A stretch of 64,000 nucleotides of DNA from Symbiodinium natans (Eukaryota; Sar; Dinophyceae; Suessiales; Symbiodiniaceae): positions 1-64,000 of the forward strand of contig CAJNDS010002489.1 in NCBI GenBank assembly GCA_905221605.1, written 5' to 3'. The translations under genes and the position numbers were made by a program. Below the pieces are notes generated by a model that worked only from the letters and a program-made list of their open reading frames with translations, ran no database searches and was not told the DNA's origin. Each line of letters begins with the position of its first letter. Position 1 is the first letter of the stretch. Positions 46,332-57,544 of this stretch are shown here, one piece after another.

Positions 46332-47085
46332 ACGATTGCCACTTCGGAAGAGGGCCGCGGCTTGCAAAGGGCCAGTGCAAAGCATAGAGCGCGCATAAGG
46401 TCACATATCAAGGAAGCGACATACTTTGCTTACTAGCTAAGGCTGTCGTGAACCCTGCCAGTAACTCTTGATTACTCCTCCCTAAACCCTAAACCCCAAA
46501 CCCCAAAACCCAAAACCCTAAACCGAGCAACCGAAGCTCTCAAACAACAACAAAAAGCAAAACGCTCAGCCCCAAAGGATGCAGATCCAACCCTTTGCTT
46601 GCATTGGCTTCTTAAGGGCCCTGGCAACCTCTATCCTCGAACCCTAAACCCTAAACCCTAAACCCTAAACCCTAAACCCTAAACCCTAAACCCTAAACCC
46701 TACTTGAAGCCAGGTCGCAATGGGGGAGGATTTCGCGGAATCAGCCCACCTTCCCAAGCGTTGAATTGGGCTTTCCCAAAGACTTCTCGATTTCTCTCTT
46801 GGGGCTCACCAGCGTGTCATACCGACGCAGGTTTAGGGATTAAGGGTTCTGAACCCTAAACCCTAAACCTCCTAGCGGATGTCCAAGGATTGGGGTTTGG
46901 ATTTCTTGGGATTTTTGCAGGTTTCAAGTTGTGGTAGGTTGATGTGCCGTTGCCCTGTTGACTCCCGAAAACCTCCGAGATTGAATGAACTGTAACTTTC
47001 TGATGCTATTTCGGGCAGCTGTTGGGAATCGGAAGGGTTTAGATCATTCAAGTCTTTTTGACCTAAACTTTCGAAACGCTAGACC

Positions 47086-47187
47086 TTGGGATGTTGATTC
47101 CTTATACGAACAGTCCTTAATAGGGATTATCGTACCCCTACTATAATCAGTATTAAGGAGCTGTTAGTATAGGGGGGAACATCCCAT
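47086..47187. mobile_element. Palindromic MITE, TTGGGATGTTCCC family
   Basis: Left TTGGGATGTTGATTCCTTAT; right AGGGGGGAACATCCCAT. Flanks GCTAGACC and GCTGAACC match at 6 of 8. Confidence 0.8.
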
Positions 47188-47519
47188 GCTGAACCCTACA
47201 CCTCTGACCAAGTTGGGCTTGAGGCTCGAATCTTCAGAAGCCGAACAACAAAACCGCAGAAAGTTCCTAGCTGGGGTCTATAAACCCTCTAAACCCTATG
47301 GACCCCAAAAACCCGGTTCAGACTTTACTTTGCTATTATCCCGGGCGGTTACGAAGTCTATTTAATAAGAAGCCCAGGGAACAGAATCAAAGGTGAAAAA
47401 GCCCTCGTGTTCGCTACCTCCATCACATAGAGTTCGTACCACCTTGAATCCATCCCACCTGTCAGTGTTGCCCATGAATCCGCCCTTGAGACCCTATCCT
47501 TTAACTTTAGTACCCAAGC

Positions 47520-48080
47520 CTTAAACCCTAACCCTAAACCCTAAACCCTAAACTCTAAACCCTAAACCCTAAACCCTAAACCCTAAACCCAAAAACCCCA
47601 AATCCCAAACCCTAGGCATGGGCACCGCCCTGCCAGGGTGCCTGTGTTGTCGCTGGGTTCCTCTGCCTGGCCAGCTGTGCTTTGGAGGCTCATGGGTAGT
47701 CATAAGTAGGGTAACTAGAGTGATAAGTGGGGGTTTAGGGTTTAGGGTTTAGGTTTAGGGTTTAGGGTTTAGGGTTTAGGGTTTAGGGTTTAGGGTTTAG
47801 GGTTTAGGGTTTAGGGTTAAAACCTTCTTTCGGGTGCCTATAACCGCACATATACCCATGAACCTTCAAGTGGGCCTTCTGATGTTGTCGATGCTTGATG
47901 GCTCAAAAAGACGAGGCTTCAAAGTTTTAATCCGGGTGTAGAGCACCTCCCGAACCCTTCTCGACAGCCCCTTCTTCTGTAAGGTAAACCCTAAACCCTT
48001 AAACCCTTAAGCCCTTAAGCCCTTAAGCCCTTAAGCCCTTAAACCCTTCAACCCTTAAACCCTTAAACCCTAAATAAAAC
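47520..48080. repeat. CCCTAAA array, telomere-split hairpin, and CCCTTAAG array
   Basis: CCCTAAA units (47520-47610). Then a GAGGTTCATGGGTA-family element (47681-47871) whose arms, TTTGGAGGCTCATGGGTAG and TACCCATGAACCTTCAAG, are separated by about 11 TTTAGGG units (47738-47817). Then an 8-mer array CCCTTAAG/CCCTTAAA (47990-48065). Confidence 0.85.
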
Positions 48081-48339
48081 CCTTAACCCCAAACCCTAAA
48101 CCTCGCGTTTAGGCTTCAGGGTCTAAGGATGCTGGAGGCTTCCGAAGTCCACCTTTAGAGTTTGAGACCGGGACGCTGTGGGAGTGCACTTTTTTCCATT
48201 TATTGAAAGACATTTTAAAAACACTCTCGCAACGTACCCGTATTGTATATAAACAAAATCACGAGACATGCATAACATGCAAGTACGCCAACACAAAGCA
48301 GCGATACAGTGTATGTCCTGACCTGAGTTACTGTCCCCG

Positions 48340-49080
48340 TTTTCTAAATAAATGGGCCAACTTTATTAAAAACAACAATAGGAATCCTCCATTTAAATCC
48401 ATAGGAACCCTATTTTAAATTAATCGGCGCCGTAAAGTCAATAGGAAGCCTCTGAATATGAATTGGAGGCCCCTCAAAATTAAGGAGAATCCTCGTAGAA
48501 TTAACAAGAACCCTGTTAAACTGAAGAGGAACCCTACTACAATTAACACGAATCAATCGGACCCCTATAAAAAAAATGTGAACCCCTAGAAAAATAATAA
48601 GAATCCTACGAAAATGAACATGAGCCTAAATCGATAGGAATCCCTTTAAAGTGAATGAGATCCTTATTAATATTAAAACGAATCCCATTAGCATGAATAA
48701 GAATCTGACAACAAAAGGATAGGAATCTTATTACATGAGTAGGGGCCTTTTTAAAGTAATTAGGAACCCTATGAAACTTTATTGGAATCCTATGAAAATA
48801 AATAGGAATCCTCTATTAAATTATCGGAACCGGAAAACAGGTAATAGGAAGGACGCCTATTAAAATGAATAGGAACCCTTGACAAATCAAAAAGAACCGG
48901 GTTATAATTCACAGGAATCCCATTAGGACGAGAATGAATCTTACTAAAATGAATAGGAACCAATAGGCCTGAAAAACAATAGGATCCTTTAACAAGAACT
49001 ATACCTTTGCGAATCCCAGTAACATGAATAAGACCGCTGTTTAAATTGATAGGAACCGTATTAAATTGGTAGGAGCCTTA
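48340..49080. repeat. Degenerate ~30-bp tandem repeat inside the transposon
   Basis: Units of the form AATAGGAACCCTNTTAAAATG recur about 20-25 times with heavy drift. Confidence 0.75.
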
Positions 49081-49081
49081 G

Positions 49082-49220
49082 GGCGTGATGTCTTAAAATA
49101 TGTTGCTAAGGTACAGTGTTTAGTATAGATATTAGGGTTTGCTTATTGGGGGATGATTGCTTGAAATATCCTAGCTAAGGTATAGTTTTTCAGGATAGAT
49201 GTCATGTCTTGCGTATTGGG
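49082..49220. repeat. Two ~69-bp direct repeats inside the transposon
   Basis: GTGATGTCTTAAAATATGTT and its cousin ATGATTGCTTGAAATATCCT each lead to GCTAAGGTA, ATAGAT, and a TTGCNTATTGGG end. Confidence 0.7.
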
Positions 49221-49538
49221 CCGTGATTGACTATATGGAAATTTGGGTACTCTCGAGATTTTGCTGGATTCGATTTTTTTTGGTAATGCGGTGTGCTTGA
49301 TTGTCCATGTTAGCGCGTTTGTCACGTACAAAAGGACACTCAGAAATAAACAACACACACACAACACAAATAACAGAAACAACTGTACAAACAAAAAACG
49401 TACAAAAGGAAATAACACCAAAGAACCTAAAGAAGGCCCAACAAAAACACCCTTCAGAAGATACCGAAAAACCGTACAAAAGGAAATGATACAGAAACAT
49501 CTCCAATAATACACAAAAATCCTCCAAAAACCAAAAAA

Positions 49539-49595
<57 letters not shown>

Positions 49596-49603
49596 AAAAA
49601 AAA

Positions 49604-49933
49604 CAATCCTGAGAGACTCTTCCCAGGGGTCCGGCTCCCCAACATCCCTCAGGATTGTTTTTTTTTGGTTTTCTTGCACAAAAATCCTCCAAAAACCAAA
49701 AAAACCAAGAAAACCAAAAAAACCCAAAAAAACCCAAAAAACCAATCCTGCGAGACTCTTCCCAGGGGTCCGGCTCCCCAACAGAGTCCCTCAGGATTGG
49801 TTTTTTTGTTTTTTTTGGTTTTTTTTGTTTTCTTACACAAGAACCCCCAAAAAACCAAAAAAAACAAACAAGAAACAATCCTGAGAGACTCTTCCCAGGG
49901 GTCCGGCTCCCCAACAGAGTCCCTCAGGATTGT
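49604..49933. repeat. Three hairpin-capped repeats inside the transposon
   Basis: Copies at 49604-49657, 49743-49799 and 49875-49933 each start CAATCCTGAGAGACTCTTCC, contain GGGGTCCGGCTCCCCAACA, and end CCCTCAGGATTG. CAATCCTGAG and CTCAGGATTG pair, and the GGGG-CCCC centre forms an inner stem. Spacers are AAAACC/GGTTTT-rich and also fold. Confidence 0.85.
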
Positions 49934-50245
49934 TTTCTTGTTTTCTTGGTTCTTTTATTTTTGGTTTTTGTGGGGATTTGTTGTGTGTGTTTTTTGTTTT
50001 TTTCACGCTTTTCGTGTGTTTTTAGGTTGTTTTTAGGATTTGCATGTTTTTTTTTACGGAAAAAGTGCACTCCCACAGCGTCCCATTTTCTAGAGTTTAG
50101 GGTTTAGGGTTTAGGGTTTAGGGGAAGAAGAGGTCTACAGCTCACACTCGGCACCTGTCTGCCTAGGGCTTATGAGCCCCGGCGTCTTAGAGTAGAGTCC
50201 TTTTTGTGAGCCTAAACCCAAAAAAGCATTCAACATCTGAAGCTA

Positions 50246-50370
50246 TGATCCCCTTACCTTAGAACCCTTACAAGAAATTCCCCCCGGGGCTTTATTACAA
50301 AATAGTAATGTCTGAATGTTCCCTTGGGTTTTATAGAAAACAAAATCAAAATAATTCTGAGGGGGCTATG
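50246..50370. mobile_element. Intergenic cousin of CNB intron 3
   Basis: CCTTAGAACCCTTACAAGAA, CCTTGGGTTTTATAGAAAAC and AATAATTCTGAGGGGGCTAT align with the 19553-19653 introner. Confidence 0.65.
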
Positions 50371-50700
50371 GGAAAGCCTCTCCTCAACTGGCACAAGCAT
50401 GCTGTGCCTCGTTGAGCAGAATCGTCGGCAGCGCCTTCGCTGTGGGACAAGGCCCGACGCTTGTCTAGAGGGTCTGGAGTTTAGAGGGTGGGGCTCAGGT
50501 GCAAACGCTGCACTTTTAAACCCTAAACCCTAAACCCTAAACCCTAAACCCTAAACCCCAAACCCTGATGCAAACAAAAACAAGCTCTCAAGGGTGCCTC
50601 GGTCTGAGCGCGGCCGCGCGTCTGTCCCTGCTGTGGCGTCCTGCGAGTGTCTTTTGACTCAAATGTGGGGGGGGGGGGGTTTACGACAGTCAGGGACCCC

Positions 50701-50894
50701 TACTTGAAGGTTCATGGGTACCGGGGTTTAGGGTTTAGGGTTTAGGGTTTAGGGTTTAGGGTTGAGGGCTACTTGAAGGTTCATGGGTAGTTATAGGTAG
50801 GGTGATAAGTGCCCTAAGTAAGGTTATAACCAGTTATAACTATTGTTACCCTACTCATAACCCCAACTTATTGCTACCCATGAACCTCCAAGTA
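50701..50894. mobile_element. Truncated and complete GAGGTTCATGGGTA elements joined by TTTAGGG
   Basis: A 26-bp left end (TACTTGAAGGTTCATGGGTA at 50701) runs directly into six TTTAGGG units. A complete copy (50770-50894) with ends TACTTGAAGGTTCATGGGTA and TACCCATGAACCTCCAAGTA follows. Confidence 0.85.
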
Positions 50895-51305
50895 ACTTAG
50901 ACCCCCAAGTTGTATGATCATCTTACAATACCCCCCCCCCCCCCCATGTTGTTTCGAAATGGTCCTTTTTCTTCTGAAAGGGGGTGCTTCAATTGGTCTT
51001 AAGGGCACTGCTGGACTTCGCCCATCTTCTCGAGGCTGAGTTCTGGATTCCAAACGAGTACTGCGGGGATAACTCACACAGGGCTTTGGAGATCACTCGC
51101 CATCGCCGAGGTGCTGTCATGAGCCCGCTTTCATCATGAAACCCTAGAGACAAGCTTGAGCCAGCCCTACCATGCCCAAATATCATTGAACAAAATGCAG
51201 CCGTTTATCAGTGTAGTTGGCACGGGCAGAATCGTCCCAAGCAGAGCCCCCACGCACAGTCCCAAGCCTAGACGCCGTGGCTCTGGACCCACACACTGGG
51301 ATCTG

Positions 51306-51396
51306 TTTTGGGGTCCCCTTTTATATCCCAAATAGTATAGAATCCCCTTCAAGGGACCCCCGCAAAAAGGGTACCCCTGTTTTCGGAAACCCCCCC
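51306..51396. mobile_element. Palindromic element, GGGTACCCC/CCGAAA family
   Basis: GGGGTCCCCTTTTATATCCC at left and GGGTACCCCTGTTTTCGGAA at right, around AATAGTATAGAATCCCC. Confidence 0.65.
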
Positions 51397-51507
51397 AGCT
51401 CCAAGCCTTTTCGCGCGATCTTTGTGTTCTGCCCTTTGCAGTCGATCTCTGCCCTGGCTGCGGCTTCTGCTGACGCGCGCGCCGAGCTCAGCGGAGCTTT
51501 GGGGCTC

Positions 51508-51610
51508 ACCTTGAGGTTCATGCGAAGTTATACGTAGGGTTATAGTACCCTGAAAAAGGTTATAACCAGTTAGAATTATGACCCTATAACTACCCATGAA
51601 CCTCCAAGTA
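51508..51610. mobile_element. Palindromic element, GAGGTTCATGGGTA family
   Basis: Left ACCTTGAGGTTCATGCGAAG; right TACCCATGAACCTCCAAGTA; core AGTACCCTGAAAAAGGTTAT. Confidence 0.75.
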
Positions 51611-51721
51611 GTTAGGCTCAGATTTGGAGGCTTCGGGCTTAGAGAGGTTCAATAGAAGGGTGGATGACTTGCGAAACACGACTTATCTTGCGTAGTGAAG
51701 CGAAGATGTTTATGTATACTG

Positions 51722-51832
51722 GTGAGCTAAACCCTAAACCCTAGCAGGCTTGCAGAACGTCCTCGCCAAACCCTAAACCCTAAACCCTAAACCCTAAACC
51801 CTAAACCCTAAACCCTAAACCCTAAACCCTTA
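51722..51832. repeat. CCCTAAA array
   Basis: About 12 units in two blocks. Confidence 0.95.
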
Positions 51833-52002
51833 GAGCTCAGCATGAAGCCGACGCCACATCTCTTACAGCCTCTCAGCAGCAGCTGGTGTTTTGGCGCCGC
51901 TCCACGCTCCCCCCCTGCACAGGCTGTGTTAGGGGTACCCTTTTTGGGTTTAGGGTTTAGGGTTTAGGTTTAGCATTTAGGGGTGTAGGATTTAGGGCTG
52001 TG

Positions 52003-52112
52003 TTAGGGGTACCCTTTTTGGGGTTCCGTTTAGGGGATTCCATGGGGTCCCTTTTGGGGGATTCCATTCTATTTGGGGTATAAAAAGGGGTGCCCCTATT
52101 TTGGGAAATACC
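52003..52112. mobile_element. Palindromic element, GGGTACCC/ATTTTGGG family
   Basis: AGGGGTACCCTTTTTGGGGT at left, AGGGGTGCCCCTATTTTGGG at right; centre GGGGATTCCAT repeated twice. Confidence 0.65.
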
Positions 52113-52436
52113 CATAGAAGCATCCGGAGATTCAGTTTTGCTAGGGATGAGGCTTGTCAGGCCCCTCATCTTCATGATTTGCGCTTTCTGGTGGCCAAGG
52201 AGTAGAATCTTGCACGTCGCCATCGACCCTAAACCCTACACACCCCCAACTTGCCCTAAACCCTAAAGCCTTCTTTGGGCTTAGCCTGGAGCCCCCCCCC
52301 CCTCCCCCCCCCACCCCCCTTCCCAAACCCAATTTTGGGCCAACTAAGGGGAAATCTGATGACCCTTCGAGCCCACAAAGTGTGAATCCTATGGCTATCA
52401 AATATGACCATCTCGGGTCCTCTTTCAGACATAGCT

Positions 52437-52475
52437 TTCATCCCGATTAAGGACTGTTAGTATAAGGGGGAACAC
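52437..52475. mobile_element. Half copy of the TTGGGATGTTCCC MITE
   Basis: Only the right arm survives (GATTAAGGACTGTTAGTATA then AGGGGGAACA). A left half-copy is at 56773-56794 (TTGGGATGTTCCCCCATATG). Confidence 0.65.
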
Positions 52476-53028
52476 CAACTCCTAATTGCAGGGTTCTTAA
52501 GGTAGGGAGTTTCTTGGGGGGGGGGGGTAGGTACGTGGGGAACCTTGGGGAACCTTGGGGAACCTTGGGGAGGCCCAGGGAGCAGTGGGGAGTGTCGGGC
52601 AACCTTGGGTTAAAGGACCCTGTAACCCAGACCCTCCAGCCCCAAACCGCCAACACTCCAAACCCCCTCCCTCTACACTCCAAACCCTAAACCGCGAAAC
52701 TCTCAAACCTGAAGCTCCAAACCCTAAAGCCCTAAACTTTAAATCTAAAAGCCCTGAAGCCTAAACCCCCTTTGCATCCCTGAAGCCCTAAAACCTGGTT
52801 TTCAACCCTCGCCCCCGAAAGCAAAAAAAAACCCTAAGCAAACCGGGTCTCGCGCCTCAAACCCTAAACAAACCCTACAAAAAACCTAAGAAACCCTAAA
52901 CAAAACCCTTAGAATGTACTGCTTTTTTGCGCCTCTGGCTCCTTCTCGGTCTGGAAGGCCGAGGGCACCACCGAGTCGACCATACTCTGCCTAGGGCTTT
53001 AGTGAAGTGGGGGGCTTTCCGAGGGGTT

Positions 53029-53113
53029 CAGGGTTTAGGGTTTAGGGTTCAGGGTTCAGGGTTCAGGGTTTAGGGTTAAGGGTTTAGGGTTAAGGGTTTA
53101 GGGTTTAGGGTTT
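53029..53113. repeat. TTTAGGG/TTCAGGG/TTAAGGG array
   Basis: About 11 units with three variants. Confidence 0.9.
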
Positions 53114-53960
53114 CGGCCTGAAGCCCTGGAAAGATTGACCATTGCGTGTCCCTCCAAGTGGCCGCCCCTCATGGCATCCAGGGCCCATGGAAGCCAAGCA
53201 AACGATCCACTGACCGACACGGACTCAGGAACCCTAAACAATACGCCGCGCACCGCACCCCAAACTGAAAGCCGAGGATTACACGAAATGAAAGACCTGC
53301 ACACATGGCAGGTGCTGGATAGAGAGGGGGATTTCACTAAATGACATGTTGCGTTTGGAACTATCTTGCCTGCCTATCGGCGTCTTTCAGCATAACACGC
53401 TTGCCAGTAGGGTTTGGGAGTTGTAGGGTCAGTGGCCGTAGCCCTATTAATTGAGGCAACGTGGGGGCCGTGGGGGTATCAGCATATTTGGGAAGACAAG
53501 GCCCGTAGCAAAAACAAAAGCAGCAGAAAAAATGCGCTGCGGGATGCTGCCACGGCTTGTTCACAGGGTCCACGTACTGAATCCTTGATGGTGGGTCATT
53601 GGGCTTTCGGCTTAATGTGTAGGGTGTGGGCCTGGTAGATGGGAGCTGCCGTGCGCGATTGCCTGTAGACAAAAATCACCTGAGGGCCCTGAAGCGAGGA
53701 GACTCTTGGGGTTTTTGCCACCTGCCTAGCAGCCTCGTAACCACACTGGTCTAGGGTTTAGTTCATGGTGCTTGGTTGCAACGGCCAAGCTAGCATCGGC
53801 AGGCTTCGTATCCGACGGCATCGACATCGAGTCCCACCTCCTTTACCGCAGCCCCGAAGCCAAAAGACTCCACATCAACATACGTCAAAACTCCTGCGCT
53901 GCTTGCCGTCTTTGTGTAGATCAACTCTGTCGAACTGTGCTGGGGGGGCACAATGGACCC

Positions 53961-54125
53961 CTACTCGGAGGTTCATGGGTAGTTATAAGTGGATTTTTCA
54001 GTGCCCTAGGTAAAGTTATCAAGTATAGTTAGCTTGGTTACCTTTCTTATAACCCCGCTTATAACTTCCCATAAACCTCCAAGTAGCCCTAAACCCTAAA
54101 CCCTAAACCCTAAACCCTAAACCCT
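53961..54125. mobile_element. GAGGTTCATGGGTA element followed by CCCTAAA array
   Basis: Left CTACTCGGAGGTTCATGGGT and right TTCCCATAAACCTCCAAGTA, then five CCCTAAA units. A second partial right arm (54128-54155, CCCACTTGCACCTCCAAGTA) lies beyond the array. Confidence 0.75.
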
Positions 54126-54559
54126 CCTCATAGCCCCACTTGCACCTCCAAGTAAAGAGCAGGAGTGAGACATCTCAGAAGCCCAGTCGCTCCATGGCCT
54201 CCTGCATCGTGGCGCAGCAAGAGCACCACATCCAAGTGCAGCAGTCCTCTTGTGCGGGTTTAGGGTTTACGGTTTAGGGTTTAGAGTTTAGGGTTCAGGG
54301 TTTGGGGTTGCTCACACGGCCCCCAGCACCGCCCCCTAAAGGACCACCAACACACTCAAGGCCCTAAATGAAGGAGCCCCGTGTGATGCCTGTCAAAGCT
54401 GAAGCAAATGTGGCTGACAGAGCCGTGGCCTTGTTCGGTTACAGACACATGCGTGCAACGCGTGTCGAATTTCAAATGCTCTGGCCTTTCTGATTTGTTG
54501 GCCTGCCCCTCTTGTGAGCATTTAAGAGGGGCTTTCATGTGGGGACCTGCCAAAATCTG

Positions 54560-55760
54560 CTGTCTGATTGTTGCTGGGACCCAGTCCTCGGTGTAGGTCC
54601 TCCAAGTGCCTTAGTGTGTTTTTTTTTAACAGGAGTTGTCGAGTCTTGAAAGCTTGGCGGAAACCTGCCCTTGAACTCATCTGGGAGAGGCACAGGACGC
54701 TTTGCTCTGGCCTCTTGAACAAAAAAGTAACCCCGAAGTCAAGTAGCAATCAATACTTGCATAGTTCATGCCTCGTGCCGTATCAGTGGCTTCATGGGCT
54801 TGCAAGAGTGCCTTATTATCATCATACCTGAAATTAGGAGACTACTATACAGTATGGGGCCCGAACCGAACGCAGACTGCATTGGGTTCTTGTTCAGGAA
54901 CAGAGATGGAGCGCAAAGTGGGACCGCCCCGGGAGGCATGTGCAGAGGCGCCTCGGCCCTGACCCACAGGGTTAGCGAGCAGCCTTGCAGTGCAAGGGCT
55001 GGCGCAAGATGATATACAACTCTTGTCAACGATGGGAAGTGGTGCCCGCACCTGCAACAAGCCGGGGCGAAGGTTGGGCATTCCTTGCAAGCCCCGTTCA
55101 GGCCATTGCTTGCGAGGACAGGGTTGCGACAACGGAAGCCACCTGGCCCACAGCCACGCATGTCAGCGAGGAGCCTTCATCAGCCAAAACGGCTATGGGG
55201 CAGGGTTCTGTAGCCCTCGCAGCCCTCTGAGCCTGGAGCCCAGGGTGGTGCTTGGTAAATCCTCAACTCTCGCCCCGTACGCATTGTCAATGCCATCGCC
55301 GGCAACGCCAACTTAAGATTTCTTCTGTGGCTGAGGAAGGAGGAGCGCACTGATACGCCTTCATGTTTCATGGATCTGGTTGTCTCAGTTATGGACCCGC
55401 TCGTGTGCCGAACTTATCTCCTCATGGCTTATCTTAGACGGGGCAGCTGCAGGGTATACCACCTGCCACACCCCGTTGCCGAAATATCCTTTGCGAAAGC
55501 TGTTGACGCTACATGCCTAGATGCCTTCTGCTTGGCAAGGCGCCGTGCGGCATGCCATAGATCCGTCGGATGAGCTGGCGATGGTTTGCAGCCATGAACA
55601 TGTAGATGAGAGCGGTCACATAGAAAGAGGCCTGCTGGCGGGAACCAGGCCGGGTACAAAGTCTTACGCCCATAAACTTGAAACATCCTCTCCATGGCAT
55701 CCCGAATACAAGCTCTGGTCTCACGGTGAGTCTATGGATGTCTAGGGCACACAACTAACC
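54560..55760. other. Repeat-free stretch, possible unrecognised gene
   Basis: No telomeric units or hairpin elements occur here. Competing ORFs of 80-130 codons lie on both strands (minus 54766-55161 with several Cys; plus 54990-55316; minus 55509-55754). The absence of repeats suggests exons, but no domain or splice chain could be established. Confidence 0.35.
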
Positions 55761-57012
55761 CAAGAATCTTTTATGGTGACAACATCAAAACATTTCCTAA
55801 GTCTGCGCTTTAAGGAACTCTACGAAGGTGAATTAGGACATCATGCCGGCAGCCTTTAAACACAGGCTCGTTGCGTATGAAGCCGTAGAGGAACCAAGGG
55901 TTCAGGGCCTATAGGGCTTGTTGCAGCAAAGTTCTGGACCTGAGCCCACAACAAATTCGATCATACCGCACTGCCACACATCGGCAAACAGTTCGGGACA
56001 CCATGCCAGGCTCTCAAACTATTCAGGTTTCCCCCAAAAACCTTCAATAAGTGTTAGGAAAGCCGGAGACTGCGCAAACCAAGCTGCAGCGGTGAGGGCA
56101 TTCAGGAATGTCACGAGGAACACGCCTGCACGGTGCAAATCGTCGCAAGCCCTGTTGAAGCTGGAAGTTGGCTTTAGCTTGGGAAGGCAAAGGGGTCAGG
56201 ATTCGCGGGGGTACGTATCAAGTGGTTGAAGGTGACTGCCGTTCTCGAGGCAAAGTGAGAGGCTTGAACCACAAGCTCAAATCCAATTCGATCCTGGGCT
56301 TCTGAGCTGCTTGTCCTTGGGTTCTTATCTACCAGATCTTGCGGCAAGGCGACCCCAAACCCTAAACTCTTCTTGTCTGTGAGCTTTCATGCCACTGATC
56401 AACCGCTGACTCGGAACCCAACGTTTCGCGCTTCGAGGGCACCCCAGAAAGCCGAGATCCAAAGCTCAGGGTTGAGTTGCTTCTTGCTTTTGGTGGCGTA
56501 GGGTTTAGGGTTTAGGGCTTAGGGTTTAGGGGTGAGGGTTTAGGGCAAACCTTTTGAGGAATTAATGCCTGGCAATTCATGCATGGCAGCTCTCGGGGGT
56601 TTAGAGCTTTTGGTTCAGGGTTGTAGTGTTGAGTGTTTAGGGTTTCGAGTTGCTGATTCTTTGCTGGAGACCTGAACCCTAAAATGCCTGTCCAGAAGGG
56701 CAAGAAGTTAATCTTCGCCGAGCTCGCAGTGTCTGCCCAACGCACCGGCGAGCACCTGCACTATAGGCTCTAGTTGGGATGTTCCCCCATATGCTTCAGG
56801 GAGCACACCACCTAAGCCTCCTGAAAGATAAACCCTCAAGACACATGTTCTGAAGTCAAAGGTTTAGGGTTTAGGGTTTAGGATCTAGGGTTAGGGTTTA
56901 GGGTTTAAGGCTCCCGAGAACATGCAAGCAACCCCACGAGGTCCCTCACCCTAAGCCCCAAAACCTGACCCTTGAGGTATCGAGGTCCCTCTCCAATCCG
57001 AAGCCCGCTGAA

Positions 57013-57135
57013 ACCCTAAACCCTAAACCCTATAAACCCTAAACCCCCTAAACCCTGTAATCCTATAAACCCTAAACCCTAAACCCTAAACCCTAAACCC
57101 TAAACCCTAAACCCAAAACCCAAAACCCAAAACCC
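57013..57135. repeat. CCCTAAA array with CCCAAAA tail
   Basis: About 14 units; the last four are CCCAAAA. Confidence 0.95.
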
Positions 57136-57327
57136 AAGGCACAGGCAGGAGAAGAAGGGGATGCGCATGTCCCGCATGATCCTTAGCTTTAGAGGTTTTA
57201 GGGTTTAGGGTTTACTCGGCGCTATCTGGGAGTCTGAGCAACTGAGAGGGTTTAGGGTTGAGGGTTTAGATTGAGGCGCTATGGTGCGAGTTTAGCTGCT
57301 TTTGGCGCGTGGTTTAAGAAGGGTTGT

Positions 57328-57422
57328 TTGGGATGTTCCCCCTGAAACTAACAGGGATTATAGTATAATCCCCTATGACAGTCCCTATTCAGGACTTGTT
57401 AGTACAAGGGCGGACATCCCAA
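57328..57422. mobile_element. Palindromic MITE with perfect 8-bp target duplication
   Basis: TTGGGATGTTCCCCC and GGACATCCCAA ends; AGGGTTGT flanks both sides exactly (57320-57327 and 57423-57430). Confidence 0.9.
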
Positions 57423-57429
57423 AGGGTTG

Positions 57430-57544
57430 TGCTTGAAGGTTCATGGGCGGTTCATGGGTAGTTAAGTAGGGTTGTTAGTACCCTAGAAAAGCAGTTGCAA
57501 CTGGAGTTGCCCCACCTGTAACCCCACTTATAACCTCTAAGTAG
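57430..57544. mobile_element. GAGGTTCATGGGTA element abutting a MITE
   Basis: Left TGCTTGAAGGTTCATGGGCG with the tip duplicated (GGTTCATGGG twice); right CTTATAACCTCTAAGTAG. It starts at the last base of the MITE's target duplication. Confidence 0.75.

Larger units (their letters stand above)
48164..50090. mobile_element. 1.9-kb terminal-inverted-repeat transposon (non-autonomous)
   Basis: Inverted ends share GGGACGCTGTGGGAGTGCAC followed by TTTTT, about 25 matching bases. An 8-bp direct repeat TAGAGTTT flanks it (48156-48163 and 50091-50098). The size of the duplication fits hAT or Mutator-like elements (8 to 9 bp). The interior is AT-rich, with no transposase-like frame; the long minus ORFs (49143-49914) are Phe-rich low-complexity translations of A-runs. 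It is therefore probably mobilised by a transposase from elsewhere. Confidence 0.85.

Noticed and set aside
49143-49914. Long minus-strand ORFs rich in Phe (212 and 227 codons)
   Set aside because: They are translations of poly-A/AAAACC repeats inside the transposon; low complexity with no domain.
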